Shown here: positions 1 through 8,388 of the stretch, one piece after another
Layout: each line of letters opens with the position of its first letter
How positions within the stretch are numbered: the stretch's first letter is position 1
Assembly (NCBI RefSeq): GCF_032190635.1
Contig: NZ_JAVLAS010000001.1
Span: 496,001-560,000, forward strand
Length of the DNA stretch: 64,000 bases
From: Levilactobacillus zymae
GTDB lineage: Bacteria; Bacillota; Bacilli; Lactobacillales; Lactobacillaceae
Reading direction: 5' to 3'
Position numbers and translations under genes: made by a program
The notes under the pieces: generated by a model
Seen by the model: only the letters and a program-made list of their open reading frames with translations
Database searches by the model: none
What the model was told of the DNA's origin: nothing

Positions 1-417
1 GTTGCCTAGCTGAGCGGCGTAGTCGGTTGGACCGCCGGCACTGGTGATGATGACGCCGGCCGCCTGCTTCTCCAGCATCAGGTTGAGGGCGCTAACTTCC
101 CGGTCATCCTGTTCGTCGGTGTTGACGATGAGGACGTCGTAACCCGCTTGGGTGGCGGCGTCTTCGATGGCCCGAACGATGTGGGTGAAGAAATTGTTGA
201 GGATGTCGGGAATGATTACCCCGAGCGTGTTGGTCTTTTGCACCCGAATGCTGCGAGCTAGGCCGTTAGGGTGGTAGCCGAGTTCTTGAGCAAGCTGTTG
301 AATTCGTTGCCGCGTGGTTGGCTTGACCTGGGGGCTATCGTTGAGCGCACGGGAAATGGTGGCTTCCGAGACCCCCGCTTTGGCGGCGACGTCTTTGATG
401 GTAATTTTTCTTGGCAA
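1..417 (-). CDS. LacI-family transcriptional regulator (5' part only)
   Basis: This is the N-terminal 139 codons of a LacI/GalR-type repressor; the rest lies beyond the left edge. From a TTG start the product begins PRKITIKDVAAKAGVSEATI, the classical LacI helix-turn-helix, followed by the hinge-like RSIRVQKTNTLGVIIPDI and the start of the periplasmic-binding-protein-like core. The TTG at 417 was chosen because an AGGTGA Shine-Dalgarno lies about 7 nt upstream and the helix-turn-helix begins directly after it. Such repressors sense a sugar or nucleoside and control neighbouring catabolic genes; its own target is not visible here. The family is clear, the ligand unknown. Confidence 0.93.
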   Translation of the reverse strand, partial: MPRKITIKDVAAKAGVSEATISRALNDSPQVKPTTRQRIQQLAQELGYHPNGLARSIRVQKTNTLGVIIPDILNNFFTHIVRAIEDAATQAGYDVLIVNTDEQDDREVSALNLMLEKQAAGVIITSAGGPTDYAAQLGN

Positions 418-434
418 ATTAGGTCACCTGTTTC

Positions 435-454
435 TTATTAATTATAATTAATAA
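435..454 (-). promoter_or_regulatory. 20-bp perfect AT-only palindrome over the lacI-type gene -10 region
   Basis: Bases 435-454 form a perfect palindrome, TTATTAATTA and its complement, about 18 bp upstream of the TTG start. Read on the minus strand it contains TATAAT, a good -10 box. It could be an autoregulatory operator, but it lacks the central CG typical of LacI-family operators, so the assignment is tentative. Confidence 0.4.
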
Positions 455-608
455 TAGATTATGATTTATCGAAGCTCGTTTTAACTAAGTAGTGCTCTAT
501 CTATCCTAGCGTTAAATTGGCGAGTCGGTCAACTAATTCGTGCAAGCAGCGCGGGTGGTACTGGTCCGGGTGCCCATCACCGTTAGCTAAAAAAATCGTA
601 AAAAAGGG

Positions 609-638
609 TTGCGTTCGTTGGGGGTTAAATGCTAAAAT
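609..638 (+). promoter_or_regulatory. Promoter of tRNA-Gln
   Basis: TTGCGT (609-614) and TAAAAT (633-638) are separated by 18 bp, placing a start about 25 nt before the tRNA. The rest of the gap between the regulator and the tRNA shows no convincing gene. Confidence 0.55.
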
Positions 639-671
639 TATATCCTGTTGAGTCAGTAATGACGCAATTAT

Positions 672-743
672 TGGGCTATAGCCAAGTGGTAAGGCAACGG
701 GTTTTGATCCCGTGATGCGCTGGTTCGAACCCAGCTAGCCCAA
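672..743 (+). tRNA. tRNA-Gln (anticodon UUG)
   Basis: A 72-nt cloverleaf folds by eye. The acceptor stem is TGGGCTA with TAGCCCA and discriminator A. The anticodon stem ACGGG/CCCGT encloses a 7-nt loop TTTTGAT, giving anticodon TTG, and the T-arm contains GGTTCGAACCC. The 3' CCA is not encoded, which is common in Firmicutes. The gene stands alone, with its own promoter and a terminator. Confidence 0.96.
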
Positions 744-758
744 TCGAGATAGTCGTTG

Positions 759-785
759 AAGCCGGGTGCTTCAGCGGCTTTTTTT
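759..785 (+). terminator. Intrinsic terminator after tRNA-Gln
   Basis: AAGCCG (759-764) pairs with CGGCTT (775-780) and runs into a T tract (779-785). A competing small stem TGAAGC/GCTTCA overlaps it. Confidence 0.7.
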
Positions 786-814
786 GTGTGACTACGAAAG
801 GGAGACGAACAACG

Positions 815-1159
815 ATGAAGTCTGAAAGAATGGCAACCTGGGAATGGGTCGTGGCCGTCCTTATTCTGGGCGGTCCTTGGTGGGTGATTGGGGAAGGCAT
901 TGCGGGGTTCTTGACCGGCGACCCGAATCATCCAGACGTAGTGGTGCTCTTGGGGAGTCTATCATTAGCGCTATTTAGTATTGTGGCGATCCTGAGTTAT
1001 CGAACCATGTGGAAACGCGCAACCCGACAAGTCCAACCGCGGGCCCGTCGGCGGTTATGGCAGATTTATTGGCTTAATTTTGTCCTGGGCGTGGGGCTGA
1101 CGTGGTTGATGAGTGATATTCCAGATTGGTTGTTACGCTTCATTGGCTATCAACATTAG
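815..1159 (+). CDS. Small three-helix membrane protein, paralogue of the next gene
   Basis: The product is a 114-residue protein with three hydrophobic segments (about residues 9-33, 42-62 and 86-104), so it should sit in the membrane. The family is not recognised and no catalytic motif is visible. The ATG at 815 was chosen over an upstream GTG because AAAGGGAG lies 10 nt before it. It is clearly related to the gene at 1358: both have an HPD(V/A)(V/A)V(L/V)LG stretch in the middle and end in PxWLLR followed by a short aromatic tail. The pair looks like a tandem duplication. No function can be assigned. Confidence 0.75.
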   Translation: MKSERMATWEWVVAVLILGGPWWVIGEGIAGFLTGDPNHPDVVVLLGSLSLALFSIVAILSYRTMWKRATRQVQPRARRRLWQIYWLNFVLGVGLTWLMSDIPDWLLRFIGYQH

Positions 1160-1357
1160 GAAAGGAAAAGCGCCGGTGCAGCGACGATCACCTTTTGTTG
1201 GCCAGCTCCCCCTTGATTCTACTATTAAGGGTAGCTGTGGCATGTGAATGGTATCGTCCTGCCTATTTTTTAAACGGGATTTGGTAAAAATTGTGCCCAG
1301 CGGCGTTCGGGGCTTCGGTTTTGGTATTCTGAAGACACAAACGAGGGGGACGTTGAC

Positions 1358-1678
1358 GTGAAGAAATGGTTAATTTACTTAGAATGGGCCCTGAACGTGG
1401 GCGTGATTAGTTTACCGTTGGTGATTTTGGGGAGCGGTCTGCGGGGCATTATCGCCCAAAGTCCGCTCCATCCGGATGCCGCGGTGGTCCTGGGGGGCTT
1501 GGGCTTGGCCATCATCAGTTTAGGTGGCCTACTGGTTTACGGGACTCGCTCAACGCGGCAGGACCAGCGCTGGTTGCGGTGGGGGTATGGAACCCTGCTC
1601 GTCGTGGGTGTGGGGTTAGGGGGCCTAGCCCTCAATCCACCGGAGTGGCTACTACGCTTACTGATTCCGGGATATTAA
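1358..1678 (+). CDS. Small membrane protein, paralogue of the preceding gene
   Basis: The product has 106 residues and three predicted transmembrane segments, starting at GTG 1358 with a GAGGGGG Shine-Dalgarno 7-8 nt upstream. It shares with the 815-1159 product the HPDAAVVLGGLGLAI stretch and the PPEWLLRLL ending. It lies 198 bp downstream of that gene, and the spacer shows no other gene, so it may have its own promoter. The family and the role are unknown. Confidence 0.75.
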   Translation: MKKWLIYLEWALNVGVISLPLVILGSGLRGIIAQSPLHPDAAVVLGGLGLAIISLGGLLVYGTRSTRQDQRWLRWGYGTLLVVGVGLGGLALNPPEWLLRLLIPGY

Positions 1679-1778
1679 TTAATTAATCATAAGTTTCGTT
1701 AAATTAACTATTTAGCCTGTTCACCATCTCTTCCTTCGGGTATACTCAATGGACAGAAAGTTTTAGGGGAGGAACGAG

Positions 1779-2495
1779 ATGAAACGTATTCGCGAAAATG
1801 GCATTGATGGGGTTTGGGGGCTCATCATGTTTTATGGGCTAGGTATAGTCTGCCTGGTGATGTGGGTCGTCACCCGGTTTCAACAGGGGTGGTTGATCGC
1901 CACCGTGATTTACTTAGTCATGGGCAGCTGTTTTTTACATACGACGTTGGTGGGCAAGGAACTGATCTGGGATCGCGTCTTGCAAGACGTTTCACTGACT
2001 AAAGAGACCCGGGCACTGGATGTTGGCTGTGGTCATGGGCTGGTGATGTTTAAAATTGCTCAGCGCTTGCCCTTAGGCGGCCACGTGACGGGCATCGATA
2101 TCTGGCGGCAACAGGACCAAACCCATAATTCCCAAGCGGCGGTGGAGCGTCGTTTGGCGGCCTCACAGCTGACCCAGGAAGCTACGGTGCAGACCGCCGA
2201 TATGCGTCAGCTGCCGTTTGCCGACCAGACGTTTAACCTGGTGGCCTCTAGCCTGGCGATCCATAACGTCAAACCCAAGGCCGGCCGCCTGCAGAGCCTG
2301 CAGGAAATCAGCCGCGTCTTGCAACCGGGCGGCCGGGTAGTTTTGGTCGACCTGGGCTTCTCCTGCCAGGAATACAAAGAAGCGCTCCAACGGCTAGGCT
2401 TTACGGACATTCACGTGAGCGGCAACGGTCCTAACGGCTGGTGGGGCGGGCCCTGGATGCCGACGTTGACGTTGCGGGCCACTAAACTTAACTGA
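1779..2495 (+). CDS. Class I SAM-dependent methyltransferase, membrane-anchored
   Basis: A 238-residue protein begins with two hydrophobic segments (about residues 13-30 and 37-56), followed by a UbiE/Methyltransf_11-type domain. Motif I is LDVGCGHG near residue 79, the acidic residue after strand 2 is in GIDIW, and the later motif is LQPGGRVVLVDLG. It should transfer a methyl group from S-adenosylmethionine to an unknown acceptor at the membrane. A GGGGAGG Shine-Dalgarno precedes the ATG. It is transcribed alone or with little downstream, since a hairpin follows the stop codon. The fold is clear; the substrate cannot be read from the sequence. Confidence 0.85.
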   Translation: MKRIRENGIDGVWGLIMFYGLGIVCLVMWVVTRFQQGWLIATVIYLVMGSCFLHTTLVGKELIWDRVLQDVSLTKETRALDVGCGHGLVMFKIAQRLPLGGHVTGIDIWRQQDQTHNSQAAVERRLAASQLTQEATVQTADMRQLPFADQTFNLVASSLAIHNVKPKAGRLQSLQEISRVLQPGGRVVLVDLGFSCQEYKEALQRLGFTDIHVSGNGPNGWWGGPWMPTLTLRATKLN

Positions 2496-2503
2496 ATCAT
2501 CGT

Positions 2504-2526
2504 GAGGCGCGGGTATCCCGGGCCTC
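2504..2526 (+). terminator. Hairpin after the methyltransferase gene
   Basis: GAGGC (2504-2508) pairs with GCCTC (2522-2526), with an inner GGG/CCC pairing. The following bases TTAGT are a poor U tract, so termination may be weak. Confidence 0.4.
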
Positions 2527-2546
2527 TTAGTCTATGGTACGATGAA

Positions 2547-2563
2547 AGCGTACCCATTACGCT
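2547..2563 (+). promoter_or_regulatory. 17-bp inverted repeat touching the ribosome-binding site
   Basis: AGCGTA (2547-2552), a 5-nt loop and TACGCT (2558-2563) end directly against the AGGAGG Shine-Dalgarno (2564-2569) of the nucleoside hydrolase gene. It may be an operator just downstream of the promoter, or an RNA hairpin that affects ribosome access. Confidence 0.45.
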
Positions 2564-2576
2564 AGGAGGTTTTCCG

Positions 2577-3509
2577 ATGTCTACTAAAATTATTCTTGAT
2601 TGTGATCCCGGCCACGATGACGCGTTGGCCATGATGCTGGCGCTGGCCAACCCCGAAATTGAGCTGTTGGCCGTGACCACCTCGGCGGGGAATCAGACGC
2701 CCGCAAAGACACTCCATAATGCCATGCGGCTCTTAACGTTGATGCACCACCAAGAGATTCCCGTGGCGGGCGGCAACCGCACGCCACTATTGAAGCCGCT
2801 GGAGACCGCGGGAAACGTCCACGGCAAGAGCGGGCTGGACGGTGCCGAATTGCCCGAACCCGACTTCAACGTCCAACCCCTGACCGCCATCGAATTGATT
2901 GCGCAAACGCTGCGGGCCAGCACCGACCCGGTCACGCTGGTGGTGACCGGCCCGATGACTAACATTGCGCTGTTCTTGCGGGTGTACCCCGACCTGAAAT
3001 CCAAGATTGCCCAAATCGTCTTCATGGGTGGGGCCATGGGGCTGGGGAACTGGACGCCGTCGGTCGAATTTAACATCTACGTCGACCCGGAAGCCGCGAA
3101 GATCGTGCTCAACGCCGGCATTCCGCTGGTGATGGCACCGTTGAATGTGACCCACAAGGCCCAAATTATGAAACCCGAAATCGAAGCCATCGGCCACATC
3201 GACAATCCAGTGGCCCATGCCTTTACCGGGCTGCTGAACTTCTTTGAAATTTATCACGAAAATCCCAAGTGGGGCTTTCAGGGCGCGCCGTTGCACGATC
3301 CCTGTACGATTGCCTGGTTGCTTCATCCCGAATGGTTCCAGACCGAAAAAATGGCCGTCGACGTGGAAACCGCGGGTGAGTTGACCCGAGGTGAAACGGT
3401 TTGTGATTACTACGAACTGACCGGTCAGCCCAAGAACACGGAAGTTCTCTTGAACCTGAACCGTGAGGCCTTCATTCAACTGATTGCGGACTCGTTGAAG
3501 ACCTTCTAG
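2577..3509 (+). CDS. Nucleoside hydrolase (inosine/uridine-preferring family)
   Basis: This 310-residue cytoplasmic enzyme should hydrolyse the N-glycosidic bond of ribonucleosides, releasing base and ribose for salvage. The N-terminus carries the family's calcium-binding signature DCDPGHDDA (residues 8-16). Further conserved blocks are [30 protein letters not shown] and [11 protein letters not shown], the last supplying another calcium ligand. The length is normal for the family. The ATG at 2577 was chosen because AGGAGG lies 7 nt upstream and the protein starts right at the first beta strand. Base preference (purine or pyrimidine) cannot be told. A bidirectional terminator follows. Confidence 0.93.
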   Translation: MSTKIILDCDPGHDDALAMMLALANPEIELLAVTTSAGNQTPAKTLHNAMRLLTLMHHQEIPVAGGNRTPLLKPLETAGNVHGKSGLDGAELPEPDFNVQPLTAIELIAQTLRASTDPVTLVVTGPMTNIALFLRVYPDLKSKIAQIVFMGGAMGLGNWTPSVEFNIYVDPEAAKIVLNAGIPLVMAPLNVTHKAQIMKPEIEAIGHIDNPVAHAFTGLLNFFEIYHENPKWGFQGAPLHDPCTIAWLLHPEWFQTEKMAVDVETAGELTRGETVCDYYELTGQPKNTEVLLNLNREAFIQLIADSLKTF

Positions 3510-3570
3510 TTAGGGACTGGGGCCTGAATCAGTTTAAACTTGAGAGCCCTTTTAAAGTTAGTCAATTTCG

Positions 3571-3621
3571 AACCAACCAAAAAGCGCGTAACCCTTACGG
3601 TTGCGCGCTTTTTGGTTGGTT
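3571..3621. terminator. Bidirectional terminator between convergent genes
   Basis: A perfect 18-bp stem (3571-3588 with 3604-3621) around a 15-nt loop has an A run on one side and a T run on the other. It serves the nucleoside hydrolase on the plus strand and the arylsulfotransferase-like gene on the minus strand. Confidence 0.9.
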
Positions 3622-3632
3622 AAACTTAACGA

Positions 3633-5354
3633 TTATTTTGTCGCGTCAAATTGGTAACTGCCGCTGTAGAACGGTACCCGGTAAGCCCGGTAGGCGTAAG
3701 CCTTGGATCCGGCGTTCTTCAGCGTGACGTTGAAGACTTGTTGGCCGGACTTGGTGACTTCAATGACGTTACTTTCTTGACCGCCATTCTTGAACCCAAA
3801 GTCGATCAAGACGTTGCCGTTACTTTGCTTTTCGGCGTACCCGATGACCGGCGTGAAGTTGGTCTTACCCAACGACTTCCCGTAGGCCCAGGTTTGCTTG
3901 ATGGTCATGTTCTTGGTGTCCACGTGGTACTGAACGGCCTGCGAGTACTTGCCCGAGATCTTCTTGTTCCCGTTAGTGACAGCAATGTTGTTGTCGTAGA
4001 GCAGGAAGTCTTCGCTGGAGGCCTTGGCGCCGTTCCCGTTGTTCAACAGGTAGAGTCCGTGTTGGCCCCCGGTGATGGTAGTCCCCTTGGTTGGCTTCAA
4101 CAGGTATTGCCGGTAGGCTTTTGGCCAGGTCTTGGCCTTCTTACCACTGTAGATCCACTTGATGTGGTCGGTCTTGTAGTCCAATTTCATGATCATGTCT
4201 TGGTTCCGACTGGAAATCACGATACTCTTGTCGTTCTTGTCGTAGTCGACGGCGTTTTGGTGCAGCCAATCGACCTTGTTGTCGCCACCCTTTTTGTAGG
4301 TGGACCACATCGACTTAGGCAGGAGTTTCTTCATATCGATGACCTTCACGATCTTCCCCGTGTTGTGGTCGACTTCGATCATGGTGTCTTCCTTGTACTT
4401 GGACCCGTCGGACACGGTGGCTAAGAAGTTGTGGTTGGGTAACTCGACCAGGTCGTGGTGAATGACCGTGGTTTCGGTGTTGGCTTTGGCTTCCTTCTTG
4501 CTGACGCTGGAGGAGTCCGAACTACTGGTCTTGTTGGCAAACCCGTATTCCTTGTAAACGCGGCCCAGGTAGTCGGTTTCAATCAGGTCGTTATACACGT
4601 CGGAGTCCACGTTCTTCTTGGACAGCAACATGATGTGCCCGTTGGACCACTGTTCGATGGTGTGTTGGGAATAGTTGGTGTCGTACCACCGAACGTTGCC
4701 GTCGGCGTCAATGGCCAGCGGTTGCTTGGTGGTCCGGTTGAGGATGGTCAATTTATTCTTACCAATACTCATTTTGGACTTGTCGTTTTTGGTGACGGTC
4801 AGCGTGGCGTCCTTGATGTACTTAGGCAGCGCGCCGGTCTTCATGGACAGGGTCTTGGTCTGGGTTTCCCCGTTCTTGTTGGTCGTGGTGATCTTGACCG
4901 TGTTGGTGGTATCGGCGTACAGGCCGACCACGGGAACTTGGTGAGACTTGGTGTAACCGCCCTTGACCGTGTTGGTGATCGAGGTGTGGTCGGTCTTGCC
5001 TACGACCGTGTAGCTGACCTTTTCGGCGTCACTGGTGGTAAACGTGACTAACGCGGACAGGGGGGAGGAGCCGTAAGGGTTGACCTTCACGTAGGGGTTG
5101 GTCAACGTGTATTTCGAGTTTTCGGCGGCAGCCTTATAGGTCGCCGTCAATTTTTTTTGCGCGTCTTGGCGGGTGGTGATCACCTTGACGTCCAGATTTT
5201 TCTTGATTTGAGCCGTGGTTAACGCGGTCTTGTTGTTCTTGATGCCGTACGACTTGGCCGCCTCGGTCTTAGCGGAACAGCCGGCCAGGCCGACCGTGAC
5301 TAGGGCGAGTGAGGCGATGACGAATCGTCGCCAACGCCGGTGAGTAGTTTGCAA
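3633..5354 (-). CDS. Exported arylsulfotransferase-like lipoprotein (ASST family)
   Basis: The 573-residue product begins with a basic stretch, a hydrophobic helix and a lipobox LAGC, so it should be exported and lipid-anchored. An N-terminal beta domain precedes a propeller-like region. Against E. coli ASST the catalytic and binding residues appear conserved: HHD near residue 300, WLHQN, SSRNQD 18 residues later, and GGQHG with the presumed sulfate-accepting His near residue 432. ASST enzymes move sulfate between phenolic compounds; the substrates here are unknown. ATG 5363 directly touches its AAGGAG, so TTG 5354, with 9-nt spacing, is the preferred start. The region has many long open frames on the other strand, which are composition effects. 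Confidence 0.82.
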   Translation of the reverse strand: MQTTHRRWRRFVIASLALVTVGLAGCSAKTEAAKSYGIKNNKTALTTAQIKKNLDVKVITTRQDAQKKLTATYKAAAENSKYTLTNPYVKVNPYGSSPLSALVTFTTSDAEKVSYTVVGKTDHTSITNTVKGGYTKSHQVPVVGLYADTTNTVKITTTNKNGETQTKTLSMKTGALPKYIKDATLTVTKNDKSKMSIGKNKLTILNRTTKQPLAIDADGNVRWYDTNYSQHTIEQWSNGHIMLLSKKNVDSDVYNDLIETDYLGRVYKEYGFANKTSSSDSSSVSKKEAKANTETTVIHHDLVELPNHNFLATVSDGSKYKEDTMIEVDHNTGKIVKVIDMKKLLPKSMWSTYKKGGDNKVDWLHQNAVDYDKNDKSIVISSRNQDMIMKLDYKTDHIKWIYSGKKAKTWPKAYRQYLLKPTKGTTITGGQHGLYLLNNGNGAKASSEDFLLYDNNIAVTNGNKKISGKYSQAVQYHVDTKNMTIKQTWAYGKSLGKTNFTPVIGYAEKQSNGNVLIDFGFKNGGQESNVIEVTKSGQQVFNVTLKNAGSKAYAYRAYRVPFYSGSYQFDATK

Positions 5355-5388
5355 ATGAGCCATCTCCTTATAAAGTTGCAATCAAAAT

Positions 5389-5420
5389 GGGGGACCGGTG
5401 GCATCAGCCACCTATCCCCC
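5389..5420 (-). promoter_or_regulatory. Strong hairpin in the leader of the arylsulfotransferase-like gene
   Basis: GGGGGA (5389-5394) pairs with TCCCCC (5415-5420), and GGTGGC (5397-5402) with GCCACC (5407-5412), around a 4-nt loop. It lies about 20 nt upstream of the Shine-Dalgarno. On the minus strand it is followed by ATTTTG, so it could act as an attenuator; the rest of the leader shows no known riboswitch. Confidence 0.5.
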
Positions 5421-5691
5421 AAGATATGTAACACTTCCAATATATCATGGCTGTAAAACAATAACGTTACAGAATTCTGATAAATTTCCGAAGAAATTGT
5501 GATGAAGTTGTGAAGTTCGGTCGGTATCCTGCCAAACGGCGGCGTTTTTCTTGATTTTGATGAAAGCGGTTCCTAAGAAAATCATATTTTTCGCTTAGCA
5601 AATCATCAGGACCGTCCCGTAAGGCCCGTGCTATAACGGGGATACGCTGTTGCTGAGCCAACAGCTGAACTTTGACAAAAGAGGTGAGACC
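5421..5691. other. Divergent intergenic region before the acyltransferase gene
   Basis: This gap separates divergent genes. A stem-loop GCTGTTG (5646-5652)/CAACAGC (5659-5665) lies 26 nt before the acyltransferase start, and TATAAC (5632-5637) is a possible -10 for it. The minus-strand promoter of the arylsulfotransferase-like gene should be near 5420-5460. Nothing else is evident. Confidence 0.3.
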
Positions 5692-6921
5692 GTGGCCCAA
5701 AATCATCCCGCAAAGCCCCGCCGCTACCTGCACGAGGTTGATCTCATGCGGATCATCTTCATTGGTGGGGTGTTGCTTAACCACACCACGACCGCGTTTG
5801 CTTCGCGGCTGGTCGCCACGAGTAATAGCCATTTAGTTCTCGAAATGATACACTTGATGCTCCATTTTACCCGGATGGGCTTCATGTTTATGAGCGGCTT
5901 GGTCCTGGTCTTAAACTACTATCACCGTGACCCGCACTGGTGGCGCTTTTGGCGCAAACGGTACCTGAGCGTGGGCGTTCCTTATGTGGGCTGGAACGCC
6001 ATCATTCTGCTAGTTGTGACGCTGGGGGCCGGCAAGGCGATCGACTGGGCCGCCTACTGGGCGCACCTGGGTAACGCCGTGCAGTATGGGAACGAATACT
6101 ACATGTACTACATCTTAGTGACCTTCCAGCTTTACCTGATTTTCCCCCTGCTGGTGGGCCTCTTCAAACGATTTCCCGATCGGCACCTGGCCATCCTAGG
6201 CTTTAGCGTCGTGATTCAGTTCCTCCTCCTCATTTGGCTCAAGTACTGGTTCCCCCAGCTTGACCGCAGCAATTGGTGGTACCTCTTTCGCTACTACGGC
6301 AACAACGTGCTGGTCTATCAGGTGTACTTCGTGGCGGGCGCCTTCGTGGCCATCCACTACGACGACGTGGATGCCTGGATTCAGGCCCACCACCGCTTGT
6401 TAGGCTGGACCACGTTGGTGTTAGCACTGGGGACGATTGGTCTGTATTTCGGCGACCAAAACGTCTTACACCTCAGCTTAGGGGCGACCCAATCGGTCCA
6501 TCAACCCTACATCATGGTCTACGACCTCTTCATGATTGCCTTTGTCTTCTGGCTCGGTCGGCAATACGCCCATGCCCGTGAGCATGGCTTGCCGGTCTTT
6601 CTCGATCAGTCGATCAAGGCCTTAGCCGAGGTTTCCTTTGGCTTATATCTGGTTCAGACGCTGCCGTTACTGGTTCTCGACGGCGCGTTAACGCAAATTC
6701 ACCTCCCAGCTTGGGCGTTGTTAGCCCTGTTACCGGTGGGCTACGCCTGGGTCTTAGGCGGTTCATTTGCGATTGCTTGGTTCTGTTACCGGGTCCCTCC
6801 GTTTGGCGCCCTCATCGGTCGACCGCAGTGGCACCCGTGGAAAGGAGTACATGCTTATGTCCAAAATCACGTTAAAACTCACCCAACAATTACAGCGGGC
6901 GACAAGTCAGAAACTCATTAA
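5692..6921 (+). CDS. Membrane acyltransferase (Acyl_transf_3 family)
   Basis: A 409-residue integral membrane protein with about ten hydrophobic segments starts with HEVDLMRIIFIGGVLLNHTT, the first helix typical of OafA/WecH-like acyltransferases, including the conserved His. These enzymes move acyl groups onto surface polysaccharides or other envelope molecules. GTG 5692 was chosen because GAGGTG lies 5 nt upstream; an earlier TTG has no ribosome-binding site. The last 65 bp overlap the next gene, an acyl-CoA synthetase, in another frame, which suggests coupled translation and a shared acyl substrate. The acceptor molecule is unknown. Confidence 0.88.
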   Translation: MAQNHPAKPRRYLHEVDLMRIIFIGGVLLNHTTTAFASRLVATSNSHLVLEMIHLMLHFTRMGFMFMSGLVLVLNYYHRDPHWWRFWRKRYLSVGVPYVGWNAIILLVVTLGAGKAIDWAAYWAHLGNAVQYGNEYYMYYILVTFQLYLIFPLLVGLFKRFPDRHLAILGFSVVIQFLLLIWLKYWFPQLDRSNWWYLFRYYGNNVLVYQVYFVAGAFVAIHYDDVDAWIQAHHRLLGWTTLVLALGTIGLYFGDQNVLHLSLGATQSVHQPYIMVYDLFMIAFVFWLGRQYAHAREHGLPVFLDQSIKALAEVSFGLYLVQTLPLLVLDGALTQIHLPAWALLALLPVGYAWVLGGSFAIAWFCYRVPPFGALIGRPQWHPWKGVHAYVQNHVKTHPTITAGDKSETH

Positions 6922-8365
6922 AGACACCACTCTGGAACGGTGGTTTACCGGTGGCGACCTGGCTGCCGACGTCGATCAGTTGACCGACCACCTCCGCAGC
7001 CTCGAAGTGGGGCACGGTGACGTGGTGCTGGTCTGCCTGCCCAACACGGCGGTCTATCCGGTCTTGACCCAGGCTATCTGGGAGGTTGGCGCGGTGATGC
7101 ACCCAATCGCCGCTAAGACCCCGGCCGCCGAGTTGCAGGCCGCCTTAGCCGAACACGACTACGCTGCCAGCGTGGTAGCGGCCGACCTGGTCGATGCCGT
7201 AACGGCGACGCGCCAGACCACGGTGGCCCAGTTACAGCTCAACACCGCGCCGACCCTGAGTCTGATTCGCGACCTCGATGTGACCGGTCACGCGGCCGCC
7301 ACGCCGACCGAAGAGGATCTGGCGTTGATCCTGAATACGTCGGGGACCACCGGTAAACCCAAGCGGGTCGGGTTGACCCACAATCTGTTGCGGCACGGTG
7401 CCGAACACGACATTGCTAGCCACCGCCTGACGGCCCACGACACCACCATGATCGTGATGCCGCTGTTTCACATCAACGCACAGGTGGTCTCGGTCCTGTC
7501 TACCCGGTTGTCCGGCGGGAAAATCGTGATCACCCCCAAGTTTTCGGCGCACCGTTTCTGGCCACAGGTCCAAGACAACCACGTGACCTGGGTCTCCGCG
7601 GTCCCGACAATCCTAAACATCCTCTTACTCAACGCGGCGGCTCGGGAAAGCTACACCGGCAAGACCCGCCTACGTTTCGTGCGGTGTTCGTCGTTTTCAC
7701 TCCCCCTCGACAAACTGACCCAGTTCGAACAAACCTACCATACCCGCATCTTGGAGGGCTACGGGATGACCGAGACCGCCAGTCAATGCACGCTCAATCC
7801 GTTTGACGCGCCCAAGGTGGGGTCGGTGGGTAAGCCGGTCGGTACCGACGTGGCCATCCTGGTCGACGGCCACCTGACCCACGCCAGCCGGACCAGTGGT
7901 GAGATCGCCGTGCGCGGCGACCACGTGATCCACAGTTACCTGGACCCGCACCCGGATTCCTTCTATCAAGGCTGGTTTTTAACCGGTGATTTGGGGTACT
8001 TCGATGAAGACGGGTACTTATTTATTAATGGTCGGAAAAAGGATATTATTAGTGTAGGTGGTGAAAAGGTCGCCCCCGCTCACGTGGAAAACGTGTTAAG
8101 CCAATTGCCGTTTGTCAAAGAGATCACGGTGATTGGGACACCGGACGACCTCTATGGCGAAGCGGTGACCGCGGTGGTGATCAGCCAACCCGGGGACCAA
8201 ACCGACCAACAGCGGGCAATTTTAGCGCAAGCTCAGGCGAACTTGGCGCCGTATGAACGGCCGAAACGCGTGCTGTTCGTGCACGATTATCCGCGCAACG
8301 CCACCGGGAAAGTCGTACGGCCCCAACTACGGCGGCAATTAGCCGCCCAACGGAGCGTCGGCTAA
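6857..8365 (+). CDS. AMP-dependent acyl-CoA synthetase/ligase
   Basis: This 502-residue ANL-superfamily enzyme should activate a carboxylic acid with ATP and transfer it to CoA. The core motifs are present: the P-loop-like LNTSGTTGKPK near residue 162, GYGMTETASQ, WFLTGDLGYFDEDGY, the hinge region GRKKDI and the catalytic lysine in NATGK close to the C-terminus. ATG 6857 (MSKITLK) lies 9 nt after AAGGAG; ATG 6851 is only 3 nt away and so is less likely. The start lies inside the acyltransferase gene, and the glycerate kinase gene follows after 23 nt. Substrate is unknown; oxalyl-CoA or short-chain acyl-CoA ligases are the closest by appearance. Confidence 0.9.
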   Translation: MSKITLKLTQQLQRATSQKLIKDTTLERWFTGGDLAADVDQLTDHLRSLEVGHGDVVLVCLPNTAVYPVLTQAIWEVGAVMHPIAAKTPAAELQAALAEHDYAASVVAADLVDAVTATRQTTVAQLQLNTAPTLSLIRDLDVTGHAAATPTEEDLALILNTSGTTGKPKRVGLTHNLLRHGAEHDIASHRLTAHDTTMIVMPLFHINAQVVSVLSTRLSGGKIVITPKFSAHRFWPQVQDNHVTWVSAVPTILNILLLNAAARESYTGKTRLRFVRCSSFSLPLDKLTQFEQTYHTRILEGYGMTETASQCTLNPFDAPKVGSVGKPVGTDVAILVDGHLTHASRTSGEIAVRGDHVIHSYLDPHPDSFYQGWFLTGDLGYFDEDGYLFINGRKKDIISVGGEKVAPAHVENVLSQLPFVKEITVIGTPDDLYGEAVTAVVISQPGDQTDQQRAILAQAQANLAPYERPKRVLFVHDYPRNATGKVVRPQLRRQLAAQRSVG

Positions 8366-8388
8366 TCTGATTGAAGGATCGTGACGAC

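Noticed and set aside
501..670. Open minus-strand frame of about 55 codons ending at 501, with a protein-like translation
   Set aside because: It has no normal start codon or Shine-Dalgarno, would run into tRNA-Gln and overlaps its promoter; a short open frame of this length can occur by chance.
3651..5051. Long plus-strand open frames inside the arylsulfotransferase-like gene
   Set aside because: Their translations are Val/Leu/Gly-rich and low in complexity, typical of the complement of a GC-rich coding strand, and the minus-strand gene has clear family motifs.
5467..5832. Minus-strand frame overlapping the start of the acyltransferase gene
   Set aside because: No family features and no ribosome-binding site; it overlaps a well-supported membrane protein gene.
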